Source: a virus
DNA: 48,084 bases
Reading direction: 5' to 3' (one strand)
IMG/VR virus record: IMGVR_UViG_3300023184_000200
Location: 1 to 48,084 of that record
Below the pieces are notes generated by a model that saw nothing but the letters and a program-made list of their open reading frames with translations, had not been told where the DNA came from and searched no databases. Below are positions 37,438-44,930 of the stretch, one piece after another; the stretch's first letter is position 1, and every line of letters starts with the position of its first letter. Position numbers and translations under genes: made by a program.

Positions 37438-38291
37438 TATCTGCGTTCACGGCCTAAACCGGCTGCTTGTGCGGCGGCATCTAAATCAGCACCGGCTGCA
37501 TCTAAATCATCAATTTCTTCTTCGCCTGGAGTTGGCAAATCGGCAGGCATTTCGCCTCCCATGTCCGGAGCGGCGCCCATGTCAGCACCAGGAACTTGTG
37601 GCGCTTGTCCAGTGATCACCCCAAGTGCAGCTTCTAACTGTTGCTTGGCACCTTGTAAGTTGCCCAGTAAGCCACTCAATGCAGCACTGGCATCAGCGTT
37701 GTATTGTGTGGCCTGGTCGACCCCAACTTCATTTCTAATTTGATCCAACAGGGCTGGCAAGTCTTTGAACTGCATAGCACTTACCTGTTCACTCATCTTC
37801 TGCACTTGATCAACCATGTCTTGGCTTGCCAACACAACTTGAGCTTGTTGAATTTCACTTGCTTCACGCAGGCGACGAGCACGACGGCCTTCGGCCATAG
37901 CCATCATGGTTGGGTCATTCATTTGTTTTTGCAATTGAGCAATCTCACCTTGCTTGGCTTTGATAGCATCTTGAATTTGTTTTTTCTTTTGCTGGATCTG
38001 TGCGGCTTGCATTCCAGCTTGTGCTTGAGGATTTGCGGCACCCGGAGTAGTTGCTGCTGCGGCCAGCGCCTGTTCCATCATGACCAATTTCAAGTATGAT
38101 GGGTTACGCTCACTGTAGTGGAATTCTGGAGTGCGGCGATGTTCAGCAATTAAACCACGCACACGCTTGAGCATGTCTCGTGCTTGGCCTTTTGAAACAG
38201 TGTTGAAATCAACACGGTTGCCAAAATAGCTTTCAAAAACCTTAGCGGCTTGTTGTATTGGGTTGGCTACGGCCAGTTCTTGCAGTTTCAT
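37437..38291 (-). CDS. Helical scaffold-like or virion protein
   Basis: A 284-residue protein. Residues 1-80 are folded helical (SYFGNRVDFNTVSKGQARDM, NPSYLKLVMMEQALAAA); residues 85-215 are long coiled-coil-like helix (QIQQKKKQIQDAIKAKQGEI), then a Gly/Pro/Asp/Met-rich acidic tail (PGADMGAAPDMGGEMP). Coiled coil plus acidic tail is the composition of phage prohead core/scaffold proteins, but no direct homology is recognised. Preceded by a GCTAAATA motif at 38315-38322 (inside the upstream gene). Confidence 0.65.
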   Translation of the reverse strand: MKLQELAVANPIQQAAKVFESYFGNRVDFNTVSKGQARDMLKRVRGLIAEHRRTPEFHYSERNPSYLKLVMMEQALAAAATTPGAANPQAQAGMQAAQIQQKKKQIQDAIKAKQGEIAQLQKQMNDPTMMAMAEGRRARRLREASEIQQAQVVLASQDMVDQVQKMSEQVSAMQFKDLPALLDQIRNEVGVDQATQYNADASAALSGLLGNLQGAKQQLEAALGVITGQAPQVPGADMGAAPDMGGEMPADLPTPGEEEIDDLDAAGADLDAAAQAAGLGRERR

Positions 38292-38736
38292 TATTGAATC
38301 CTCGTTGTTGAATATATTTAGCCCAGTTTACATATTTGTTTAACTGATTTTCCAGCATTTTCTTCTGTATAATTTTGCTTTCCAGCTTGGTTAGAATAAT
38401 TTCTCTTAAATTAGGATCTCTGCTACGATCACCAATTGCTGCTCTGGTATTAATGTCGTTTTTAAGTGCTGTTAATTTATTATCGGTTCTTAGTATTTCG
38501 CGGGCTGTATTATACCCGTGATTTTTATCGGCTATGCACCAGCTAAGTGCTGTGCGTGTGCTGCTGAACACGCCTACTTCTGTAATGCCACAAACGACTC
38601 GATAACCGGGTAATCTGGGCTGTATTCGATAGTGCCCAAATACTTCGTATCCATCATCGCTTGGCCAAATTAAATTGGGTGCGATACTTTTAAATTCCTG
38701 GCGGAACATGCGTTCAAACTCTTGGTCTTGTTTCAT
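38242..38736 (-). CDS. Hypothetical phage protein
   Basis: A 164-residue protein: MKQDQEFERMFRQEFKSIAP, a beta segment (YEVFGHYRIQP, GYRVVCGITEVGVFSSTRTA), then a charged helical tail (LTKLESKIIQKKMLENQLNK). Likely a virion or assembly protein from its place between a holin-like and a scaffold-like gene. It overlaps the latter by 50 nt. Uncharacterised. Confidence 0.7.
   Translation of the reverse strand: MKQDQEFERMFRQEFKSIAPNLIWPSDDGYEVFGHYRIQPRLPGYRVVCGITEVGVFSSTRTALSWCIADKNHGYNTAREILRTDNKLTALKNDINTRAAIGDRSRDPNLREIILTKLESKIIQKKMLENQLNKYVNWAKYIQQRGFNNETARTGRSQPNTTSR
38315..38322 (-). promoter_or_regulatory. Possible late-type promoter for the 284-residue gene
   Basis: GCTAAATA (38322-38315), the same octamer as before three other genes, followed by CGAGGATTC and ATG 38291. 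It lies within the preceding coding region. Confidence 0.4.
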
Positions 38737-38996
38737 TTAATAATGTAGTGTGAGATCATATAACCCAATGCTGCTATCAATGCTCCGATAGACCCCACTG
38801 CCCAATTGATCAGTTGAGTATTTCGTTGATTGTTCATTTGGCTTACACTGTCTTTGACTTCTGCGACCATATCGCAAAGATGTGCAATGCTCACGCTCAT
38901 GGCAGTCATTTTATCTTCTAATGCATTGTAGCGTTCAGCACATAATTCTACGTGTGCTTCAAGACTTTTCTTTTCAATATCAGTTGGCTCAACCAT
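38733..38996 (-). CDS. XhlA-/holin-like small membrane protein
   Basis: An 87-residue protein: N-terminal soluble coiled coil (KSLEAHVELCAERYNALEDK, VSIAHLCDMVAEVKDSVS) followed by a single C-terminal membrane helix (VGSIGALIAALGYMISHYII). This layout is like haemolysin XhlA and coiled-coil holin/antiholin proteins. Located in the virion gene block rather than near an identified lysin, so lysis control is only one possibility. GGAG precedes the ATG; CATAAATA promoter motif 17 nt upstream. Confidence 0.7.
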   Translation of the reverse strand: MVEPTDIEKKSLEAHVELCAERYNALEDKMTAMSVSIAHLCDMVAEVKDSVSQMNNQRNTQLINWAVGSIGALIAALGYMISHYIIK

Positions 38997-39008
38997 GATT
39001 AATCTCCA

Positions 39009-39437
39009 TCAAGTATTTATGGATATAGGTGCGAACCAAATATTCTGTCTAGCACCTTCGGTAATCAATACCGTAGCAATATCAGGGTTGTTATCGAGTT
39101 CACGTAGCATGGGCACACCGTCGGCATCGGCACGTAGCACCGATACTGGGTCTGTAGTCGGACCGTATACACCGTCAAACTCAGTTTCAAATTCAAACAT
39201 CCAACGTGTGCCTGTTTGATCTGGTATAGGATCAGTCAACGCAAACAATTGGGTGCGTAAACTTAAAATTTGTGTAATTGTTTCCCAATTGCGTTGTTGG
39301 TTGCGACTGCGATTCCAAGACTCGGTATCGTGTATCAATTGCCCAGCATGGTCATGAAACGGCATTCGGCTTTGTTTACAGTGACCAGTTACTCCGGTGG
39401 CTGTGATATCAAACAAGGTTTGGCAGGCAAATTTCAT
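39009..39437 (-). CDS. Hypothetical phage protein
   Basis: A 142-residue protein. MKFACQTLFDITATGVTGHC, QSRMPFHDHAGQLIHDTESW and NQQRNWETITQILSLRTQLF are conspicuous, followed by WMFEFETEFDGVYG. The W-E-T-I-x-Q-x-L-S-L-R-x-Q element is familiar from uncharacterised T4-like phage proteins of aquatic hosts. It overlaps the next gene upstream by 4 nt. No catalytic motif; virion-associated by location. Confidence 0.7.
   Translation of the reverse strand: MKFACQTLFDITATGVTGHCKQSRMPFHDHAGQLIHDTESWNRSRNQQRNWETITQILSLRTQLFALTDPIPDQTGTRWMFEFETEFDGVYGPTTDPVSVLRADADGVPMLRELDNNPDIATVLITEGARQNIWFAPISINT
39014..39021 (-). promoter_or_regulatory. Late-type promoter (CATAAATA) of the holin-like gene
   Basis: CATAAATA (39021-39014) followed by GGAG and ATG 38996; overlaps the end of the upstream gene. 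Confidence 0.5.
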
Positions 39438-39688
39438 TCGGGCCGCTTGCTTAATTCGTAAAGTATTTCCACTTGCTCACACAAGTAGTCGAGTTCAGTG
39501 TTGTCTCGGCGAGCTTGAAAAATTTCAACCCAGCGTTTTGATCGTTCTAAGTCTTTGAGTTCTTGTTGTAGTTTAGGGTCTTGCCAGTGCAGTTCTCGTT
39601 TGGTAGAACCAGGGTTTCGAGCATAGACTGTGCGGCCGCCATCTGGGCTTTCAAACACTGTGAGCTCTGTAATTTTGCTGACCATCAT
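39434..39688 (-). CDS. Small hypothetical phage protein
   Basis: An 84-residue protein: MMVSKITELTVFESPDGGRT (beta), YARNPGSTKRELHW, then helices (KDLERSKRWVEIFQARRDNT, LCEQVEILYELSK). The pattern V-F-E-S-P-D-G-G-x-T-V-Y is familiar in small T4-like phage proteins. ATG 39688 lies 8 nt from TTAAATA and has no Shine-Dalgarno; a second Met follows directly. Unknown function. Confidence 0.7.
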   Translation of the reverse strand: MMVSKITELTVFESPDGGRTVYARNPGSTKRELHWQDPKLQQELKDLERSKRWVEIFQARRDNTELDYLCEQVEILYELSKRPE

Positions 39689-39695
39689 AATGTAG

Positions 39696-39703
39696 TATTT
39701 AAG
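39696..39703 (-). promoter_or_regulatory. Late-type promoter (CTTAAATA)
   Basis: CTTAAATA (39703-39696) ends 7 nt before ATG 39688, the same spacing as at 15590; predicted start falls within 1-2 nt of the ATG. Confidence 0.5.
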
Positions 39704-39734
39704 TCATTGTCTCAAGAGCCGTAATAAAGTCAAC

Positions 39735-39759
39735 AAAAAACCTGCCGACGGCAGGTTTT
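39735..39759 (-). terminator. Rho-independent terminator of the small structural gene
   Basis: Minus strand AAAACCTGCC (39759-39750), loop GTC, GGCAGGTTTT (39746-39737) continuing as TTTTTTGTTG. Stem of 10 bp including A-T pairs, 23 nt after the stop codon. Confidence 0.92.
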
Positions 39760-39781
39760 GTGTTTTATACAAATCAACTAA

Positions 39782-40186
39782 TTAGATGCTAGAAAGATTT
39801 GTGAATGTTGCTGTGCCTGTAACGTTAGCAGTTGGAACACCAATTGCAGCGTTGGCTGATTGAACAGCAGCAACAAACGTAGAGGTTGTGTATGCATTAG
39901 CAGGGTAAATTGCAAAGTTCATAACTGTATTAACTGGACCAACTTGGAACAGAGCCACTGTAGCTGTTTGTTGAACAGCTTGTAACACGTTAGCAACATA
40001 ACCATTAACACCACCTTGTGAAGCAACTGACGCATTAGCTGTTACGCTAAAGAAGTCGTACTTGGGACCAGCTGGGTTGAAAGGACCTTGAGCAGCGATG
40101 TTAGCTGTTTGTGCGATGTTACCGTTTAATACGTCTGTCGCAAATACTGGTTGTGAACCACCAGAAACTTTAGTAATATAAGCCAT
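39782..40186 (-). CDS. Small abundant structural protein (candidate decoration or tail component)
   Basis: A 134-residue protein almost devoid of charges, rich in A, N, T, V, Q and G, with GGSQPVFATDVLNGNIAQTA at the start and TATVALFQVGPVNTVMNFAI in the middle, ending TATFTNLSS. Composition is that of a beta-rich capsid-decorating or tail protein. It is the only clearly monocistronic late gene here: perfect TATAAATA promoter, leader hairpin, AAGGAG ribosome site and strong terminator. That suggests it is made in high amounts. Codon use appears biased to a few codons (GCA/GCT, ACT, GTT). Function is inferred. Confidence 0.75.
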   Translation of the reverse strand: MAYITKVSGGSQPVFATDVLNGNIAQTANIAAQGPFNPAGPKYDFFSVTANASVASQGGVNGYVANVLQAVQQTATVALFQVGPVNTVMNFAIYPANAYTTSTFVAAVQSANAAIGVPTANVTGTATFTNLSSI

Positions 40187-40200
40187 TTTTGAATCTCCTT

Positions 40201-40235
40201 AGTATATGGCCACTGTGGGCCTACTTTTATTTATA
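40201..40235 (-). promoter_or_regulatory. T4-type late promoter with leader hairpin
   Basis: Perfect TATAAATA (40235-40228). After 2 nt comes a hairpin: AGTAGGCC (40225-40218), loop CACAGT, GGCC (40211-40208), a 3-nt bulge, TACT (40204-40201). Then AAGGAG and ATG 40186. Confidence 0.72.
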
Positions 40236-40249
40236 CCTTTTGATAAAAA

Positions 40250-42175
40250 TTAGGAGTTAGCCACTGTTTCTGGGTTGTTTCTTTGGCGATTTGCTGAAGT
40301 AAATCCACCGGCAAGACGATTTACAGCTTTGGCTATACCTGCCGGGGTGGCCATGACCCAGCCCTCTTGTCCCGGATGCTGTAGGTCTAACTGCTGAAGA
40401 ACATCCATCTTGATATCGTGTAGTAATCCCCAAGCAGTAAATGCCGCAGCCATACCGGCCAAATTACTACGTGGACTTTGTAAGTATTCTACGATGTTCC
40501 GAAACTTCTTGGGTGTAACACGCTGTTGCAACCACGGACCAAAATCAGCCAACATGTTGTCAAATCCAGTGCCCACACGACTATTGATGTAGTCTATGCA
40601 TAACTTGGGCAAGTCGGTGATTTGTAACGCACGAAGTTCTGCTGGGTCAAACAGTTGATCAATGGCGGCACCTTGTGCGCTATAAACTGTTCTCAGCTGT
40701 TGTAACAGTTCTTTGTTGGGCTTGACATTTTCTTTGGCATACACTGGCTCTAATAACAGCAATCCGGGAACTGTTTTAAATTTAACATTGCCAATAGGTT
40801 CTTTGGCAGCACCTGGTTCAGCATACCGGGTGTGCATGGCAATGCCAACTTCACTGGCACCAATACGCTTGCCCACATCACTGTTGGCTGGAATTTTGTA
40901 TTCAATGGTGTTGGGTGTAAACACATAGTTGCCGGCTTCTAATGGAGGCGTCGCCATATACAACAGGTCACCTTGCACAAAACCTTGATAGTTTTTAGGC
41001 ACTGCGGCATCTAACATGCCCCATAACTTATCATAAATTGGTGCAAGATCTTGAACACGGGTTGCTGGTTTACCTAGCGCGGCCGCATCTGCATCTCTGG
41101 CAGCCAAGTGTTGACGAACTTGTCGAGGACTTGTGAACAGGCCGTTGTAACCTTTGGCAGTAAATCCTGATACATCAGTTAGTATGAATGTTCCTGTGGC
41201 ATCACGGCCAAATATCAGTGCAGGCTTGCCGTCCCATTTGACCGTAGTGGTTCGACCTGTATCAGCTGACGTGTGCTTGACAATGTCTATGGCTTTTTTA
41301 ATGCCTGCACTGCCGTTGCGAAACACATAGTCTTCAAGATGTTCAATGCCCTTGGCTCGGCCACCTTGCACTTCAGCTTCAACAATGACCTGCATGCCTT
41401 GATTCACAATGCGGTCACGTAAACGTGCTAGGAAGTGAACATCTGATACTGGTCGATACAGTTCGGCACTTTCTAAAAATGGCAAGCCTTCACGTTCCAT
41501 GTGTTGCTTAAAGTCGGCCAATTTGGCTTCACGTTGAGGGTCTGTGCTGAGAGCTTGTAATATTGCTTCAACGCTGGCTAGATCTTGTCGTGTGGCTGTT
41601 CGGTTCAACAGCATCTTGGCCACCCGATCTGGGTCGTCGGTAATGATTTCGTTGGTATTGCGATTAGCGATACCGGCTATTTGATTCAACTTGTATCCCA
41701 TGCTTTTGGCTATGCTGTTCATCAGCACATTGCGCTCACGTCCTTTGTATTTGCTGTCAGCTGGCATAGCACCCAACACAAACTTTGACCAGGGCACATT
41801 CTTCAACAACATAAAATCTGTTTGAACATAGCCGTTGGCAGGATTTCCAATGATAGGTGTAAGGAAATGTACCGCTGTGCCGGATTTTCGAACATAGTCC
41901 TCGGGCTTGAACCCGTGACTGGCCGCCCACTGTTTGAGTCTGGCTTCTAACTGTTCTTTAGTAACTGTGTTGGCATCTACAGCAATGTCCAAGTCACCCG
42001 AAGTGTCTTTGATGCCAGTGCTGCCTAGTGTATTGTTTTGTAAATCTAGTCCAGGCAATAATTCTTCCAACCAAGCAAGAGTAGGTTTAACGTCTGTTTG
42101 GTTGATGCGCTGGGTCACAGCCTGACCTTTGGCGTTCTTAAATACGTTGCCGCCTTCTTGTAAAGATTGTATCAT
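40250..42175 (-). CDS. Pol-beta-type nucleotidyltransferase fused to KxDG ligase-like domain
   Basis: A 641-residue protein. Domain 1 (about 30-210) has a Pol-beta nucleotidyltransferase core: GSTG (51-54), D61-L-D63 (SGDLDIAVD) and third acid D120 (YVQTDFMLL). Domain 2 (about 270-480) has covalent-nucleotidyltransferase features: K313 in KWDGKPALIFG (motif I), QGDLLY (401-406, like motif III), NTIEYKIP (422-429) and VKFK (464-467, like motif V). The C-terminal 170 residues are helical. The second part matches a phage family (which I recall as DUF6267) whose members carry KWDG and QGDLL. A combined NTase and ligase suggests end-repair of RNA or DNA. Follows the P/T-rich gene with a 4-nt overlap. 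Confidence 0.75.
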   Translation of the reverse strand: MIQSLQEGGNVFKNAKGQAVTQRINQTDVKPTLAWLEELLPGLDLQNNTLGSTGIKDTSGDLDIAVDANTVTKEQLEARLKQWAASHGFKPEDYVRKSGTAVHFLTPIIGNPANGYVQTDFMLLKNVPWSKFVLGAMPADSKYKGRERNVLMNSIAKSMGYKLNQIAGIANRNTNEIITDDPDRVAKMLLNRTATRQDLASVEAILQALSTDPQREAKLADFKQHMEREGLPFLESAELYRPVSDVHFLARLRDRIVNQGMQVIVEAEVQGGRAKGIEHLEDYVFRNGSAGIKKAIDIVKHTSADTGRTTTVKWDGKPALIFGRDATGTFILTDVSGFTAKGYNGLFTSPRQVRQHLAARDADAAALGKPATRVQDLAPIYDKLWGMLDAAVPKNYQGFVQGDLLYMATPPLEAGNYVFTPNTIEYKIPANSDVGKRIGASEVGIAMHTRYAEPGAAKEPIGNVKFKTVPGLLLLEPVYAKENVKPNKELLQQLRTVYSAQGAAIDQLFDPAELRALQITDLPKLCIDYINSRVGTGFDNMLADFGPWLQQRVTPKKFRNIVEYLQSPRSNLAGMAAAFTAWGLLHDIKMDVLQQLDLQHPGQEGWVMATPAGIAKAVNRLAGGFTSANRQRNNPETVANS

Positions 42176-43566
42176 GCTAGTCCCAATGCTGTTTTAATTT
42201 GGTATGCTGTAGCAGGATCTTTTGCCATCTTTTTAATATTTTCAATTTGATTAGAGTTCAGTACCTTTGACAACGGAGTAAGTGAAGAGACTTGGCTACT
42301 GGGATTTTTTTCTCGTTGTAGTTTTCGCTGAGAAGCTGACAATTTTTGCATGGCTTGTCCTACCATTACTAGGTATTGTTCTACTGCTGTTTGATTTGCT
42401 TTAGGGTCTTGTTGAGTAGCAACAACTTGTACCAAGGCTTGATTTAATCCGCGGCTCATATCTGGCATTTTTTCTACATCAGCTAACCCAAGTCCAGAAG
42501 ATTTATCTTCTACTTTTGATGCCGCCCAGTTTTTAAAGTTCTGAGCATATCTACTCTGCAACAGAGGAGGTGCCTTGATGCCTGCAGGTTTGGCTGTGAC
42601 CGCAGGAGCTACTGCTCCACCTGCGGCAGGTTTGGCACCAGGTAAGTCAGCGAATGCTTCATTGGTTAGACCTCTTTGTTTGGCATCAGCGGCCGCAATT
42701 TTTTGTTGTAATATTTCATACTCGTCCGCAGATGGCAAGCCTGGAGACGACTTGGTAATTTTAGTAGTAGGTGTTAACCATTTTGGCGCTGTTTTTGCCG
42801 CAACAGTGTCTGGCATTGCTGCAGGTGCAGTTTGTGGCTTGGCCGCATGGAATCGCCCTGTTGGCATCTGTGTAGTTGTGCCGCCGGTACTGGAAGCAGA
42901 TTTGTTGGCGCCACTCAACTGTTGAGCCAGTTGTCCAAATGAGTTTCCTGTTGGAGCAGTTGCTCGAGCACGACTGTTGCGTTGACGTATGGCGTTAGGG
43001 GTTTGACTGACAACTCCAGGTTGTTTTCCACCAGTGCGCTGTTTTGCCACTGCTGGTGCAGTAACAGGAGTTGGCGTGGTTGCCACTGTTGGAGTGGCCG
43101 CTGTAGTTGGCTGCGGCAATCCTGTTGTGGCCATTGGGTTAGGAATACCAGCTAGTGCATTAGTTGTTACGTTTTTATATGCAGGACCATAGCTAGGAGT
43201 TTTTGTAGACGTTGCTGGCACAACAGGTGCTGGTGCCACTGTTGGCTTGGGTGCAGGTGCGGTTGCAGCCGGTTGTGTCTGTGCCGTAGGCGTTTGTATT
43301 GACGGTCTAGGTTGCTTTAACCATTCTCCGGACAATTTCTTTGCCCATGCTGTCAAGTCGGCCTGTTGTTGTTGGCCCACTAGTCCTTGATAATACTTGT
43401 TTTGGGCATCGCCGTAGCCTCTTGCGCTGGTAAATGAGTTGGGCGTGTTCATAGCGACTTTGGCCTTGTCAAACGGAGCCTTGACAGCATTTTTAATATC
43501 TGACCCTATTGTTCTGGCTATATCGCCCAGGCCTTCTTGAACCAGTGTTATTTCATGAATTTGCAT
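42172..43566 (-). CDS. Low-complexity Pro/Thr/Ala-rich virion-region protein
   Basis: A 464-residue protein. N-terminus MQIHEITLVQEGLGDIARTI (with later YGDAQNKYYQGLVGQQQQA); residues about 90-280 are low complexity (P, T, A, Q, V); C-terminus (VEKMPDMSRGLNQALVQVV, AVEQYLVMVGQAMQKLSASQ) is helical. Possibly an internal head or assembly protein. It overlaps genes on both sides (14 nt and 4 nt). Confidence 0.68.
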   Translation of the reverse strand: MQIHEITLVQEGLGDIARTIGSDIKNAVKAPFDKAKVAMNTPNSFTSARGYGDAQNKYYQGLVGQQQQADLTAWAKKLSGEWLKQPRPSIQTPTAQTQPAATAPAPKPTVAPAPVVPATSTKTPSYGPAYKNVTTNALAGIPNPMATTGLPQPTTAATPTVATTPTPVTAPAVAKQRTGGKQPGVVSQTPNAIRQRNSRARATAPTGNSFGQLAQQLSGANKSASSTGGTTTQMPTGRFHAAKPQTAPAAMPDTVAAKTAPKWLTPTTKITKSSPGLPSADEYEILQQKIAAADAKQRGLTNEAFADLPGAKPAAGGAVAPAVTAKPAGIKAPPLLQSRYAQNFKNWAASKVEDKSSGLGLADVEKMPDMSRGLNQALVQVVATQQDPKANQTAVEQYLVMVGQAMQKLSASQRKLQREKNPSSQVSSLTPLSKVLNSNQIENIKKMAKDPATAYQIKTALGLA

Positions 43567-43801
43567 CGGTGCGTCTCACAGTGCGGGTAAATTTACCTGG
43601 ATCACGCTGGCTAATGGCATTGATCAATTTACGCTGTAGATTTTGAGCATCGTCGCTATTGTAAGTAGAGTCAATCTGCTCCAACAAGCGTATAGCACTG
43701 GCTATCACGTTAGATGCGCGGTTTTCAATGACATGGCGCTGATCGCGCTCAATATACATTGAGTCTAATTCTTCTAATAAACTGCGAGTTTTCTTTTGCA
43801 T
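43553..43801 (-). CDS. Small helical phage protein
   Basis: An 82-residue protein: KTRSLLEELDSMYIERDQRH, VIENRASNVIASAIRLLEQI, LQRKLINAISQRDPGKFTRT. This L-L-E-E-L-D-S-x-Y-x-E-R-D pattern is common to small uncharacterised proteins of T4-like phages. AATAAATA promoter motif upstream with AAAGGTCC. Overlaps the low-complexity gene. Function unknown; possibly assembly. Confidence 0.72.
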   Translation of the reverse strand: MQKKTRSLLEELDSMYIERDQRHVIENRASNVIASAIRLLEQIDSTYNSDDAQNLQRKLINAISQRDPGKFTRTVRRTDANS

Positions 43802-43822
43802 TTTGAGCCAGGACCTTTTTAT

Positions 43823-43830
43823 TATTTATT
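43823..43830 (-). promoter_or_regulatory. Late-type promoter (AATAAATA)
   Basis: AATAAATA (43830-43823), 21 nt before ATG 43801, just after the end of the radical SAM gene. Confidence 0.45.
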
Positions 43831-43850
43831 GGTTTTAGCAAGTAATTGAA

Positions 43851-44930
43851 TCAAATAAATTGAACCAAATCTGGAAATGCTGCTTGCCAACTGTTATTTC
43901 TACGGGCGTCCCAAGTTTTAACAAATTGTTGCCAATTACTTGGCGAATCAGGCTCTGACAGGTTTGCTACTATTTTATGTATGATATGCTCTGCTGGGTA
44001 TTTTGCTTGCACTAACTCGCGAATTGCCAGGGGCATTTTTGTCAAGGCCCATGTGCCCCAACACTGATGAATGTTAATTTCTGTTGAGTCTCCAAATAAA
44101 TTGGTGTTTAAGTTATCTTTAATCCAATTTTCTAATCGATCAAAGTAATATGTATTGAGAAAATTAGCTGTAAATTCTACTCTAAACATCAAATTCCATA
44201 TATCTTTGTTTTCTCTCAAACGAATTAAATTTTTACTAACTTTACTCCAGGGCAACGGCCATCGCACATAATCAAATTGTTCGTCAATGCCGTCTAAACT
44301 TGCGGCAAAAATTATTGTTTTAAATTTTTTCCATTCGTTGAGAACTGCATCATTGGGGTATATAGAACCATTGGTTGTATAGTGCAGTGTTACTTGTTCT
44401 GGATGTGGTATATGTTTTATAAATTTTAAATGGGTGTCTGTAAATAATGGCTCGCCACCAAAAAATCTAACATATTTTAATTTTGTCAACGATACTGTAT
44501 TAACAATTTGATCAATTAATCTGTCAACGAGATTTTCAGATTTGACATTTATTATTTTATTGTTTAATTTTGACTCTTCTTTTGCCCATAACGAACTGCT
44601 GTCCTTATCACAAATTACGCAGGCCGCATTGCAATTTTTGTCTAAATTAATATCAATCGTTATTGGATCTTGAGACGTTTCAGAATCATCAATCCAGTCT
44701 GGTCCAGTTTGCCTTAAACTTTGTTGTCCTGCATTTTCTAATATTTTACAGACAGAACACCCAGGAGTCCAACTGTTGATTGTGTCGAACTCTGATTTAC
44801 GATTTTGTAATATTTGAGAATCAAACGGAATTTTATTATAAAAACAACAAGGCCCTACTGTAACAGAATTATTTTTGGTTACATTAAATGAATAGCCATT
44901 AGACAAATATCTACAAAATTGATTTGGCAT
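43851..44930 (-). CDS. Twitch-type radical SAM protein
   Basis: A 359-residue radical SAM enzyme. The N-terminal part has CCFYNK (28-33) and GCSVCK (57-62), suggesting an extra cluster of the Twitch/SPASM kind; the core motif is C100-x3-C104-x2-C107 (NCNAACVIC); FFGGEPLFTDTHL carries GGE. Similar proteins occur in T4-like phages of aquatic bacteria and are uncharacterised. Substrate could be a peptide or nucleotide. The gene is AT-rich compared with the helicase upstream. Starts with a TAATG overlap to the helicase stop. Confidence 0.87.
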   Translation of the reverse strand: MPNQFCRYLSNGYSFNVTKNNSVTVGPCCFYNKIPFDSQILQNRKSEFDTINSWTPGCSVCKILENAGQQSLRQTGPDWIDDSETSQDPITIDINLDKNCNAACVICDKDSSSLWAKEESKLNNKIINVKSENLVDRLIDQIVNTVSLTKLKYVRFFGGEPLFTDTHLKFIKHIPHPEQVTLHYTTNGSIYPNDAVLNEWKKFKTIIFAASLDGIDEQFDYVRWPLPWSKVSKNLIRLRENKDIWNLMFRVEFTANFLNTYYFDRLENWIKDNLNTNLFGDSTEINIHQCWGTWALTKMPLAIRELVQAKYPAEHIIHKIVANLSEPDSPSNWQQFVKTWDARRNNSWQAAFPDLVQFI

